From Cyathus striatus (taxonomy: Eukaryota; Basidiomycota; Agaricomycetes; Agaricales; Nidulariaceae), in the NCBI GenBank assembly GCA_025738555.1, contig JAOVFP010000004.1, positions 1,860,001-1,924,000 on the forward strand: 64,000 nucleotides of DNA, given 5' to 3'. Both the position numbers and the translations under genes were made by a program. The notes beneath the pieces were generated by a model. It was given only the letters and a program-made list of their open reading frames with translations, was not told the origin of the DNA and made no database searches. This document shows positions 35,153 to 46,500 of the stretch, one piece after another (position 1 is the first letter of the stretch; every line of letters starts with the position of its first letter).

Positions 35153-37176
35153 CTTCGAATGTGTATAGATGCAAGTGTATGTTGGTAGTGGATGAGAGTG
35201 CGGTAAGGTAAGAGTTGGTTGGATGGGTTGGGTTGGGTAAGGAACTATAATGTTGAAACCTGCCGGGGATTGGGGGACTTATAAGAGCGTATGCCATAGT
35301 CGATTGCGCATTGTCCATGGCTTTGACTGACGAAAGGAACCCGTACGGCGCGCTTGCTTTGACCACCATGAGCGCTGGACAGGGTTGGTTATCTGACTAT
35401 CGTTGTACGCGGCCTAGAAGAATAGCAAGTCAGAATGTAGAATCAAATTGAGAACAAGCACGTACCCTTGTAGACTTGATATGACTTTGGAGTATTTTGG
35501 GCGAGAAAAGACTACAAGTGTGGCGAGAGCCGCTTATCGCATGGGAATGAGAAAGCTTTGACCGTCCTGTTTGGGGGGACTATAGTTCTGTGACACACGT
35601 AGATGTTCCATAAGGGTCTATTTTGCAGTTTTGAAGTTTGGACCGCCATGGTGCTCTTGTGATACTGTAGAGAGTCGTTCGATATTGCATGTAAGACCGA
35701 GCAGAACAATAGCATGTAGCTGTTGTTGGTGGAAGACCGTCCGCGTAGAGAAACAATAAGAGCTCAAGCTCAAGTTTCAACCAGCTGAACTTCTTAGAGA
35801 ACCTCGTAGCACATATCAAGTCGCATATAAGCCCGGATTAATGTGTAACAGATAGAAAGTCGCAGCGAGCTGTTAAAAGCTAGGAGTCGGAGGAAATAGA
35901 GAGCCAGACCGTCGGACCAAAATTTCAACAAGGCGACATCACCGGGCCGGCTATTTCGCTCTCCGTGTGCATAATTGGGGGAGCTTGCTCCCCCTATTTG
36001 TCTGCGTTGGCGAGCGAAAATGCGTAGTGGCTGTGCATGCACGTCTGGATTTTGCCGCCACGCTCGGATTTCTCCGTCATTCTCGGATTTGTCCGAAACG
36101 CTCGTCAGATTTACCAGCCACGCTCGGATTTATCCGTAAATACTCGGGTTTGTCCGCTTTGTGCTGACAGTGCGTTAGTCAGCACTGCGATGGTGTACCG
36201 AATGCAAAATGTTGTCAAATCTTACAGATAAAGTACACTCATTTCCATTGTAAATACATCCCTGCTCATTGTCAATAATATGATTATTCCCCTCTTCTGT
36301 TTAAACAAAACTCAAGCAGAAATAGTAGTAGTTAAAATATTGTACAACAAGTTAACTTAGTATGTATGTATAAAAAGAATATAACTAAAAACTAGGATTC
36401 GTCAAGCTTGCCCTTTAACGTGCGTCGCGAAGCGACGTACGTTACATTTTTTGTCCTTGATTGTCCACCCCACAGTCACGTGCAAGTGTCACATAATGCC
36501 GCCGCCATTGACAATTGTCACACAGCGTTGTTTTCGCCGCCTGCGACATCCTCTGCTTGAGTCTGGTATGCAACTCAAATTCACTGCATTTCCCAAGGTA
36601 AGTGGCTCTCTACGTTGTAAATGTTAAATCAATACGTACTGATAAAATCATAGATAGTTTTCTTCGCAGGTAACTATTGGTTGGAAACGAAGACTCAGGA
36701 TGAACAATATGTCGCTCAGGTGTAATGGCGAGGTCTCCCTTTCTTACAATCCTTAGGTTGTTCTTCCACCCCGCCATAGGAGGAATACGCTGCTCGGCCG
36801 ATTCGGAAGCTAAAAGTTTCAAATTAATGGGTGTACGTTCTTGAATGTTTCTTATAAAACAAGTACTTAATTTGATCATCGGTCGTTTTATGCGCTCCTG
36901 TGCAGTGTTACCTGTAGATATTCTCATTCTAAAGGCTTTCAAAGATAAGATCAGTGAAGCAGCCCCAATTTTATTTTATCACCCGCGTTGTAAACTCAGA
37001 CTATTAACCTCAATTTCGCGCTCACTTCGGCTCTTCGGCTCAACGTTCCATATCGACGTAGTACAACGCTAAAACGCAGAACCACCCAGGTCCATCACTG
37101 GCTTCGAGCTCCTTATAGCTCTTTAGCTTTAACATTCACCTCCAACGTTGACACAATCCTTTCTACTCCTTCCCAT
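35153..37176. other. Intergenic region with hairpins and short palindromic repeats
   Basis: No supported gene; the open frame on minus 36942-36610 has no domain. There is a perfect hairpin GGGGGAGC-TT-GCTCCCCC at about 35978-35995. At 36055-36158 five degenerate units of about 20 nt, each with a CGGATTTnTCCG-like dyad, stand in tandem. A second hairpin around GCGTCGC-GAA-GCGACG lies near 36425-36440. From about 37030 the sequence belongs to the phosphatase tandem duplication. Confidence 0.55.
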
Positions 37177-39295
37177 ATGGCACTCTCATTTTTCGTCCTT
37201 CTTCCCTTCCTTCCCTACGCCTTGGCTGCTACACCGCCTAAAGCATCCACGTTCACAGGCTCAACATCTACAGCCGTCTTCCCTCCACCAGATGCCACCC
37301 TTGCAAATGTCGATTCTTACTTCCCCGACGTCAGTAAAGTCGGATATCCAGGTCCAACAGCAAGTACGTCCCTTCCTCCTTCCTCAATCCAAAACATCTT
37401 ACTTCTTTCCATCTATTCACAGCCGGCGACGAACCAGAAGCGATAGCAACAGCACCCACATTCGCCCACGTAGACTCCATCTTCCCACTAATTCAACCCA
37501 ACAAATCAACTCCCAACTTCGACATAACCCAACACTGGGGTAACCTAAGTCCTTGGCAATCCGTCTCATCGTTCGGCTTGGATGCTTCTCCGCTTATACC
37601 ATCCGGATGCGAACACCCAAGTCCATCTCCTGCATCGACATGGGGCTCGGTATCCCACTGCGAATTCGATCACGCCTAACTTTGCCACTAAGGTGCATGC
37701 TGCTGCTACCGCTGCTGGGAAAGGATTTTCTGCTTCGGGTCCGTTGGAGTTTTTGAATACGTGGAGGTTTAGACTTGGGGCTGCAATTTTGACTCCGTTT
37801 GGAAGGTCTGAGCTGTAAGTGGTATTTCTGAGTTTGTTGGTGTGCTGCGGTATCTGAAATGTGGTCTGTTATAGGTTTAATCTTGGTGTCGGTTTCAGAG
37901 TGAAGTACGGTGAGTTGTATTACGCGTTCTTACAGTGAAGTTACCTACTGACCATTCGTAAGGCGAGTTGCTGAAGGACTTTAAGGATCTTCCGGTATTC
38001 CGTACCACATCAGAAGGTGCAGCTGCAATTATATATATCATCCAATATTTCTCAGTACTAGTTTACTCCATGAAATTAAGCTCGCATGGTGGACTCCGCG
38101 TACGCACCTCCCTTCTTCCTCACAACCTCATCTCACCTTCCCCAGTCTTAACTTTGCAGCAGGCTTCTTCGGGGTCCAGACGTACCAACAAGACTATCAC
38201 CAACTTATCATGATAGAGTCGCAAGGATTCAACAGTTCTCTCGTCCCTAATAACATGTGTCCCAATGCAAAGAACAATATCAGCGCCTTCGGTACTACAC
38301 AGGGGAATAAATGGGCTGCGATTTATCTTCAACCGACTTTGAAGCGTCTGCAGCCTTTTGTAGAGGGGTTAGATCTTGAGGTCGCTGATTTGGTTGCTAT
38401 GCAGCAGTTGTGCGCTTACGAGGTATATATGTTTTGACTTTGGCCTTGCTCTGGTACTTACTCGTATGTGCTTATCAGACCGTCGCTCTTGGTTATTCTG
38501 CGTTTTGTGAAATATTCACTGAGGAGGAATGGAAAGGCTTTGAATACTACATCGGTACGTAGTTCGTTTTCTCTGAAGCACTCCGCGTTCATAATTCCGA
38601 CTAGATCTCATGTACTGGTACGGGGCTGGACCTGGCAATCCTGCCTCCAGTGCTCAAGGCATTGGCTATGTTGAAGAACTCGTCTCTAGGCTTACCCAGA
38701 CACCTATCATTATACCTCGCTCCACAGTCAATGTTACCCTGGCTAGCAACAATGTAACCTTCCCTTTGAATCAACCTATTTACGTCGATGCCAGTCATGA
38801 TACTGCTATGTCTACTAGTGAGTCTATCCTACCTACCGATCAATCAAACTGCTAACATTGCGGCATAAAGTTTTCGTTGCGATGAATTTCACAAGTTTGG
38901 TGGATAATGGGCCTTTACCTACCGACCACATCCCTAAACGACAGGTAAGTTCCCTACCACTCCGTGGCAACCCAACCAACACCTTCCATTAGACATACTT
39001 CGTAAACCAAATAGCCCCATTCGCAACCAATCTAGTAGGCCAAGTACTCTCCTGCCCAGCATCCGGAACGCCAACACACATTCGCTGGATCTTGAATGAT
39101 GCCGTGCTTCCTCTAACGGGTATCGAAGGGTGCAAGTCTAACAAAGATGGATTGTGCGAATTGCCAGCATTTATTAAGGCGATGAAGCAGCGTATCGAGG
39201 AAGTTGACTTTGAGTTTGATTGTTTTGGAAATTATACGATTCCATCGCCAGATGAGATTGTTGATGGACAATTTCCGAAGAACCTCAGACAGTAG
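37177..39295 (+). pseudogene. Histidine acid phosphatase, copy 1 with frameshift
   Basis: Same gene plan as copy 2 (41322-43436): signal peptide MALSFFVLLPFLPYALA, exon 1 37177-37363, exon 2 from 37423. Against copy 2 it lacks two bases near 37611 (GCGAACACCC where copy 2 has GCGAGCTCACCC), which moves the catalytic LLHRHGARYPT into another frame. A separate 3-base difference just upstream keeps frame. All later exons (for example NFAAGFFGVQTYQQDYHQ, YVDASHDTAMST, the final exon to 39295) and their splice sites are preserved, so inactivation is recent or the deletion is a sequence error. Without correction the product would end before the active site. Confidence 0.85.
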
Positions 39296-39368
39296 CATTA
39301 CATTCCATAAGTGCAACATCAGATTTTTCTGTCTAACGATGATGTATGTGTCATACAACCGAGTAGTT

Positions 39369-41186
39369 AATCAAGTTTAATATGGCTTTCACTAGCGAAG
39401 CTTTTTCTACATCCTTCAGCATCATGGCTTTTGCACGCCTTCGCTGCCTGGTCCAACCAACCCACACAGCAAATTCAATAATGGTAAGGGGGGCAGTATG
39501 TCGGAAAAATCGAGAACACCATATTTGCCCAGGTATGAACATATCAGGCCATATCAGGCCATCAGGACTTTGGGGGGGAGATATGGTTTAAAAATCAATT
39601 TATCCGGTCTTTTCATTATAGTCAGTATTATATGTAATGAACACAATGATGGCTACAATATGGTGTGGTGCTTTTGATCAGGGAGAAATGGTTCAATAAT
39701 CAACTTATCCACTGTTTCTTATAGACAAGCATATATTATGAATGACCAACATCGTCAGTGAAGGCAGCATTGCTATTAGATTTGCCCACAATATTCACTT
39801 TATTTTGTAATGGTGAACGATCTATATGCACTCCTGCTATTACACAATAGAGGTAACACATATATTTCCGGAATACTATACAAACTGATTATGTACTTAT
39901 AACTACATACCATTTATTCTAAGCGACCCCTACGTCCAAGCTACGTACCCCACAAACGAAGCAAAGGTGGAAATGTCTCAAATAAAATAGGTATTAGAAC
40001 TTACCTAGCCCGTGAACAGCCATGAATGTGCGGCAAAAGGTGAGAGCCTCGAAAAATAATCATTAACTCACCATGTTCAGAACACTAGTGGCACTAGACT
40101 AAGCTAGTAGATAAGAATGACAGTGCGAAGCGGGGACACAGGACAGGGGAAATCGAGTGGGGATGGCACGTATGAAGTCAAAACCTGCTCCCTTATATGC
40201 ATATTTGCAAGATGGCGCTGTGGAGCATTCGCACCCTTGTTCTCCAACCGATGGAGCTGGAATTTGTCTGGAATCCAATTTTACGGCAACAAGAAACATA
40301 ATCGGTTCCGGCGAATGGGTCCCTAAGTCAAACATCATTTAGTCATACTCACAACAAAAGAGCTGTAGGTCCGTCTATCTGTGCCCGCCGCTGCAGCGCT
40401 GAATCCAAATGAGTATGAGACCACATTAGGGGGCAAGTTGGTAACACTTTCTTGCAGCGTTTTTACGTGAATTCATGCAATATATTCACTTTTATTCAGT
40501 ATAACTCATATAATATGATCTGATGCGTGTCCTAGGTATAATGTAAATAGAAATAACCATAGGTAATGTGATATGATATGCATATCTTGAGGCAACCTAC
40601 CAGAATGACCATAAGTGATATCGCCTGATTCTCTTGCCTAGAGTGACATAACAGAAATAATCAGAAATGATATATTCTGATATGCTTTCCTTGGAACAAC
40701 TTGTCGGAAATGATCAGAAGTTAACAGACCAGATATGCATTCCAGCGAGCTACAAATCAGGCACGATTGTACCTTATGTGGGCTGAAATACTAGCTAGTG
40801 GAAAACAAATCAGTACTTATAATACATACCAGGAATTATGTGACCTTATAAGTGGACTGATATGGCTCGCCACCAAGGCTGATCACATCATATAAGTCCA
40901 TCAGGAATATCAGCACCTGATATGGTTTTTACGATTTTTCCGACATACATAATAGCAAAGAAATACCAGAGCTTTGGTGAAGCCGAAAAGGTGCTTTTCC
41001 TGGTCTCTACATCAACATCGAAAAACACCATACTGAAGATAGCCTACAGCACCTTTGTTGGCTGTCTAAAGGACCATTAAACACAAAAAACATGAACACA
41101 AATGAATGCTCCTGGTAGGAAAAACATCGCCACAGCAGCGATCCTGTACTCGTTTCATTAAGTACTTGTTACTAGTTAAATGTTCT
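39369..41186 (-). pseudogene. CorA-like gene 3' fragment, split by an inserted element
   Basis: Minus-strand copy of the last two exons of the CorA-like gene at 43501-49712, carried along in the phosphatase duplication. The first membrane segment (AVAMFFLPGAFIC) is near 41095-41140, FSMVFFDVDVETR and SASPKLWYFFAI near 40946-41050, and the second membrane segment with RRRAKAMMLKDVEK at 39369-39498. The two halves of the last exon are separated by the element at 39499-40945. No upstream exons exist, since the duplication joint is at 41186. Confidence 0.85.
39499..40945. mobile_element. 1.45-kb non-autonomous inverted-repeat element
   Basis: Perfect 14-bp terminal inverted repeats TGTCGGAAAAATCG and complement, bordered by TA at 39497-39498 and 40946-40947, interrupting a CorA-like exon whose uninterrupted sibling is at 43600-43660. 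Imperfect pairing continues inward (CCATAT, CAGG). Subterminal motifs such as CATATCAGGCC and TTGTCGGAAAT recur inside, as in binding sites of a transposase. Only short open frames are present, so it is likely mobilised in trans. TA may be the target duplication, but the sibling differs by a few bases at the joint. Confidence 0.85.
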
Positions 41187-41321
41187 TCGCCTCAACATTT
41201 CATATCGTACAACGCTAGAATGCAGTATCACCCAGGTCCATCGCCGGATTCGAGCTCCTTAAGTATAACTCATTAATGTTCACCTCCGGTTGACACGATC
41301 CTTTCCATCCTTTCCCCCCGC

Positions 41322-43436
41322 ATGGCACTCTCATTTCTCGTCCTTCTTCCCCTCCTTCCCTACGCCTTGGCAGCTACACCACCTAAAGCATCGACATTCG
41401 CAGGCTCAACGTCTACCGCTGTTTTCCCCCCACCAGGTGCCACCCTTGTGAATGCCAATTCCTTCTTCCCCGACGCCAGTAAAGTCGGATATCCAGGTCC
41501 AACAGCAAGTACGTCCCTTTCTTCATTCATCAATTCGAAATATCTTACTTATTTATGCCTCTTCAGCTGGCGACGAACCAGAAGCAATAGCAACAGCACC
41601 CACATTCGCTCATGTAGACTCCATCTTCCCCCTAATCCAACCCAACAAATCAACCCCCAACTTCGACATAACTCAATACTGGGGGAACCTAAGTCCCTGG
41701 CAATCGGTGTCGTCATTTGGCTTGGATTCAAGTTCTCCGCTTATGCCATCCGGATGCGAGCTCACCCAAGTCCATCTCCTGCATCGACATGGGGCTCGGT
41801 ATCCCACTGCAGATTCGGCCGCGCCTAACTTTGCCACTAAGGTGCATGCTGCTGCTACCGCTGCTGGGAAAGGATTTTCGGCCTCGGGTCCGTTGGAGTT
41901 TTTGAATACGTGGAGGTTTAGACTTGGGGCTGAAATTTTGACTCCGTTTGGAAGGTCTGAGCTGTAGGTGGTATTTTTTTATGAACTGGTCTGTGTATCT
42001 GAAATGTGGTCTGTTATAGGTTTAATCTTGGCGTTGGCTTCAGAGTGAAGTACGGTGAGTTGTATTTTGCGTTCTTACAGTGAAGCTGTTCGCTGACCAC
42101 TTGTAAGGCGACCTGCTAAAGGATTTCAAGGATCTTCCGGTATTCCGTACAACGTCAGAAGGTAGGACTGCGCTCCTGTCATCCGACGTTTCTCATTACA
42201 AATTCACTTCATGAAATTTAGCTCGCATGGTGGACTCCGCGTACGCACCTCCCTTCTTCATTGCAACCCCATCTCATCCTTCCTAGCCTTCACTTCGCAG
42301 CAGGCTTCTTCGGGGTCCAGACGTACCAACAAGGCTACCACCAACTCATCATGATAGAGTCGCAAGGATTCAACAACTCCCTTGACCCTAGCAGCATGTG
42401 TCCCAATGCAAATAACAATATCAGCGCCTTCGGTACCACACAAGGGAATAAATGGGCTGAGATTTATCTTCTACCGACTTTGAAGCGTCTGCAACCTTTC
42501 GTGGAAGGGCTGGATCTTGAGGCTGCTGATTTGATTGCGATGCAACAGCTATGCGCTTACGAGGTATGTATGTGTTGATTTTGACTTTACTCTATTACTT
42601 ACTCGTATATTACTATTAGACTGTCGCTCTTGGTTACTCTGTGTTTTGTGAAATATTCACGGAAGAGGAATGGAAAGGCTTCGAATACTACCTCGGTATG
42701 TTATTCATTTCCTTTGTATCATTTAACGTTAATAATTATCCTCGTATAGACCTCATGTTTTGGTATGGTGCTGGACCTGGCAGTCCTGCCTCTAGTGCTC
42801 AAGGCATTGGCTATGTTGAAGAGCTCGTCTCTAGGCTTACACAGACGCCTATCACCACACCTCGTTCTACGGTGAACGTTACTGTGGCTAGCAACAATGT
42901 AACCTTCCCTTTGAATCAACCTATTTACGTTGATGCCAGTCATGATACTACTATGTCTACTAGTGAGTCTATCTTACCGACTAATTAAATTACTAATATT
43001 GTGGCATAAAGTTTTCGTTGCAATGAATTTCACAAGTTTGGTGGATAATGGGCCTTTACCTACCGACCACATCCCTAAACGACAGGTAAGTTCCCTACCA
43101 CTCTGTGGCAACCCAACCAACACCTTCCATTAGACATACTTCGTAAACCAAATAACCCCATTCGCAACCAATCTAGTAGGTCAAGTACTCTCCTGCCCAG
43201 CATCCGGAACGCCAACACACATTCGCTGGATCTTGAATGATGCCGTGCTTCCTCTAACGGGTATCGAAGGGTGCAAGTCTAACAAAGATGGGATGTGCGA
43301 ATTGCCGACGTTTATTAAGGCGATGAAGCAGCGTATCGAGGAAGTTGACTTTGAGTTTGATTGTTTTGGAAATTATACGATTCCATCGCCAGATGAGATT
43401 GTTGATGGACAATTTCCAAAGAACCTCAGAAAGTAG
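41322..43436 (+). CDS. Secreted histidine acid phosphatase (phytase-like), copy 2
   Basis: Hydrolyses phosphomonoesters, possibly phytate, outside the cell. Ten exons chain to 544 residues: 41322-41508, 41567-41963, 42020-42054, 42108-42161, 42222-42240 (19 nt), 42287-42563, 42620-42695, 42750-42962, 43012-43085 and 43134-43436. A signal peptide (MALSFLVLLPLLPYALA) is followed by the catalytic RHGARYP at about residues 136-142, with His as the phospho-acceptor, and the proton-donor motif SHDT at about residue 414. Length and motif order fit the branch 2 histidine phosphatase superfamily, and NVT, NFT and NYT sites suit a secreted glycoprotein. The frame is open throughout. It is convergent with the CorA-like gene, whose stop is 64 bp away. 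Substrate preference cannot be read from sequence. Confidence 0.92.
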
Positions 43437-43500
43437 TATTACATTATGTACATCATCGAATCCCCCTGTCTAACGATGTATGTGACATACGACCGAGCAG

Positions 43501-46500
43501 TTAATCAAGTTTAATATGACTTTCACTAGTAAAGCTTTTTTCTACATCCTTCAGTATCTTGGCTTTTGCACGCCTTCGCTGCCTGGTCCAGCCAACCCAC
43601 ACAGCAAACACAATGATGGTCAGGGGGGTGGTGACAACAAAGAAATACCAGAGCTTTGGTGAAGCCGAAAAGGTGCTTTTCCCAGTCTCCACATCAACAT
43701 TGAAAAACACCATACTGAAGATAGCCTGCGGCACCTTTGTTAGTTGTGTAAAGGACTGTTAAACACAGAAAAAACGAACGCAAATGAATGTTCCTGGCAA
43801 GAAAAACATTGTTACAGCAGCGATCCTGTACTCGTTCCATTAAGTACTTGTTACTAGTTAAATAAAAACCGTCATACGCACGTAATCATAGATGCGCTAT
43901 CCCTCTGCGCATCCTCTGCAATTTTGGCCGTATCTCTTGCAATTCTGACATTGGTATCACTGTCCCTCTGAAACCGCAAATTGAAAGCCAGATTTATCTG
44001 GATATCAACACGTTTCTGATATCCCTGATACCAGAGATGAATGTTTCTTGCATACCGTTCTTTGGCTTGCAAAGTCTCCGTGACGTATGTAAATGTCGTC
44101 TTCGGGATACCATTAGCTCGATGGAGAACATCCACGACGGATAGAAGGAACGCTATCTGATTGATGAATTCCTCATACCGTGATACATCAATCGCTATGC
44201 GTTGGGCCAGACCATGTATATCTCGTATATGCGAGTCTTCGATTACAGGCAATTGAACATGTCTCGCTTCCTAACCAAACCCCAATTAAGCAGTGATTAC
44301 AATACAGTAGAGCAATGAAAAGCACCCACAGCCTCTACTACGGATCCTGTTGAGCGGTGAACATCGGAACCCAAATGGTTGTCCAATATATACCCAAAAA
44401 TCAATAAATCAATAATGAAATGGCTTGATAGTTTCGGGAAAGTAAGGTTCTTGACTTGTTGTAGCACCGCAATTGGAGCATGTGCAACAAAATACACCGC
44501 TGATTGGGTAGGCACATTATGTATAAATTGAACCATGGGATGATGCCCATCCATAGTTGCATCTAAATAGTAAGCCCCTTCTTTTTAAATTTCAGTGTCA
44601 TTGACAGTCCCATGAAATTATGGAAAGCCGGAGCACCACGCTCTAAGCCATCAATTGAAATCAAATTCCGCGCTTCGGCAGTTTGCTTGCCGATAACGGA
44701 TCTTGATTTAAAATTCGGCTATTCTCTCTCGGTTGCTAAATTTCGGTTCGCGTCTTCGGGCGTCGGGAGTCGGGTGTTGGTTGGGAGTATTTTCTAGTAT
44801 TCTTGAGAATTATAACTATTATCGAGAACCATTTGAGACCAAATCAAATTAGTACATAGGTATCTATTTTAAATACATTGAGAAGAAATTATTTGCATTA
44901 ACGCCGTGCGCAACGATCTGGATGCACATATGATGGTACCTCACAAACATGCGAGAGCGTAGTGAATAGATGTAATTGAGTTCCATACTAACCTCTCAGT
45001 ATCAACAAATTTACGATATTTATACACTTTAGATACAGCTGTAACATAGCATTACTAGGGTACTCAGTATTCTGGTAAAGGTCTGGAACAAGTAATTGAG
45101 TACTGTAGAGGTAAACAATGTGTTGATGCCTAAACAAAGAAATTAATTACTGAGTTGGTGAATATCTGTCCTACCTTGGGTGTTCTAGGGTGTTGAAAAG
45201 AGGGGAAAAAATTTACTAGATTGCGAGTGTGTAGGTACAGGGATTTTATATAAAATTAAAATAAAGAGTGCACTTAATAAGGAATAAAACAGAAATTAAG
45301 AGTGCTTAAATCATGGATTTATGAAAGAAAATGGTAAGGTATGAAACAGAGAACATACCAATGATTAAAAAGAAAATTTAAGGAATAAAACATGGGAGAG
45401 ATAGACACGGCCTTTGGTAAAGCAAATTATAGTATTCAGCAGGTCTTGGCAGTGCTCGATACTGACGATCTTGAGTTCTTATTGAGTAATTGCGGCATTG
45501 AGGGCGATACAGGAGTGTCAGCGATGGAGAGAAAATGAGGGAGGAAGTGTGAGCGAGCGCGAACAATGCGAACAAACGCGTCGACGCGCGCATCACTTGA
45601 TTACGTAATATAAATTGTAAAGTATCGATTTTTGTAGTGCAGGCGAAATGCCTGCTCTATAGGTGGAGAATACAAAAATAACTGTTTTTGCTTTGACATG
45701 GTAGACCCATATCTCATTGTCTGACAATAAGCAACACTGCAGTTCAGAACCCCATAAATGTCGACTATCTACTCACATTCTTTAACTCAGAAGTAATCCT
45801 ATATCCCTCAAAACCTTTACAACTTTGCTATAATCAACCTTTAAATTTTTTAACTACATACACTCTGAAACATAACAAAATTTATAAATCTATTGATGAC
45901 ATTCTGCTGTGATTGCACATGAAACCCCTCATATTCAGTATTCTAATTAGCAGAAGACCTATTAATATAGCACAATAATAATAAACCACTTGCCAATTCA
46001 ACTGGTCTAGAGTTTGAACCCTGCCAACATCCAATTCTATGAGCCACTATCTTTGGAACCATTTCACCAGTATCAGAACCTTCTAGACGGAACCAATACA
46101 CCAGCATCTGACCGGTACAAAAAGAGAGATAAGCAAATATTTTATGAAGATATGTGATTTGGAAAAGCACAGCAGTCCTAATAGCACAATGACCTCATCG
46201 TTATACTTGCTGCTACCCCTCGCATTTCCTCCGCCTTTCATTGCTATGGCGTTAAACTCAAGTCTCACAGTAGCTCATAGTAAAGCTATAGGTTTCTCCC
46301 AACAGTACAGTAGAACATATATAAACTGAATGTATTTATGTTTCTTTCCCCAGATAATTGGACCACAATTACATTCTGACTGCACTTCTGCCTGTTTTCC
46401 CCCCTCTCCCGAACCATTGCTGAGACCTGTATCATTCTACAACTACTGTCAGCAAACATCTTCCCATTTCGACTTCAAGTCTCCTGGTCACCCCAGTATA

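Larger units (their letters stand above)
37030..43500. repeat. Tandem duplication of phosphatase plus CorA-like gene 3' end
   Basis: Two direct units: about 37030-41186 and 41187-43870. Each contains a short promoter, a histidine acid phosphatase gene (plus) and the 3' exons of a CorA-like gene (minus). Unit 1 is longer only because a 1.4-kb inverted-repeat element sits in its CorA-like exon. The joint at about 41186 is sharp: TACTAGTTAAAT continues as CorA-like intron in unit 2 but switches to phosphatase promoter in unit 1. Confidence 0.9.

Noticed and set aside
36410..36460. Helitron 3' end suggested by the hairpin
   Set aside because: No CTRR terminus follows at the expected distance on either strand.
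36610..36942. Minus-strand open frame of 110 residues
   Set aside because: No recognisable domain, splice partners or paralogue support.
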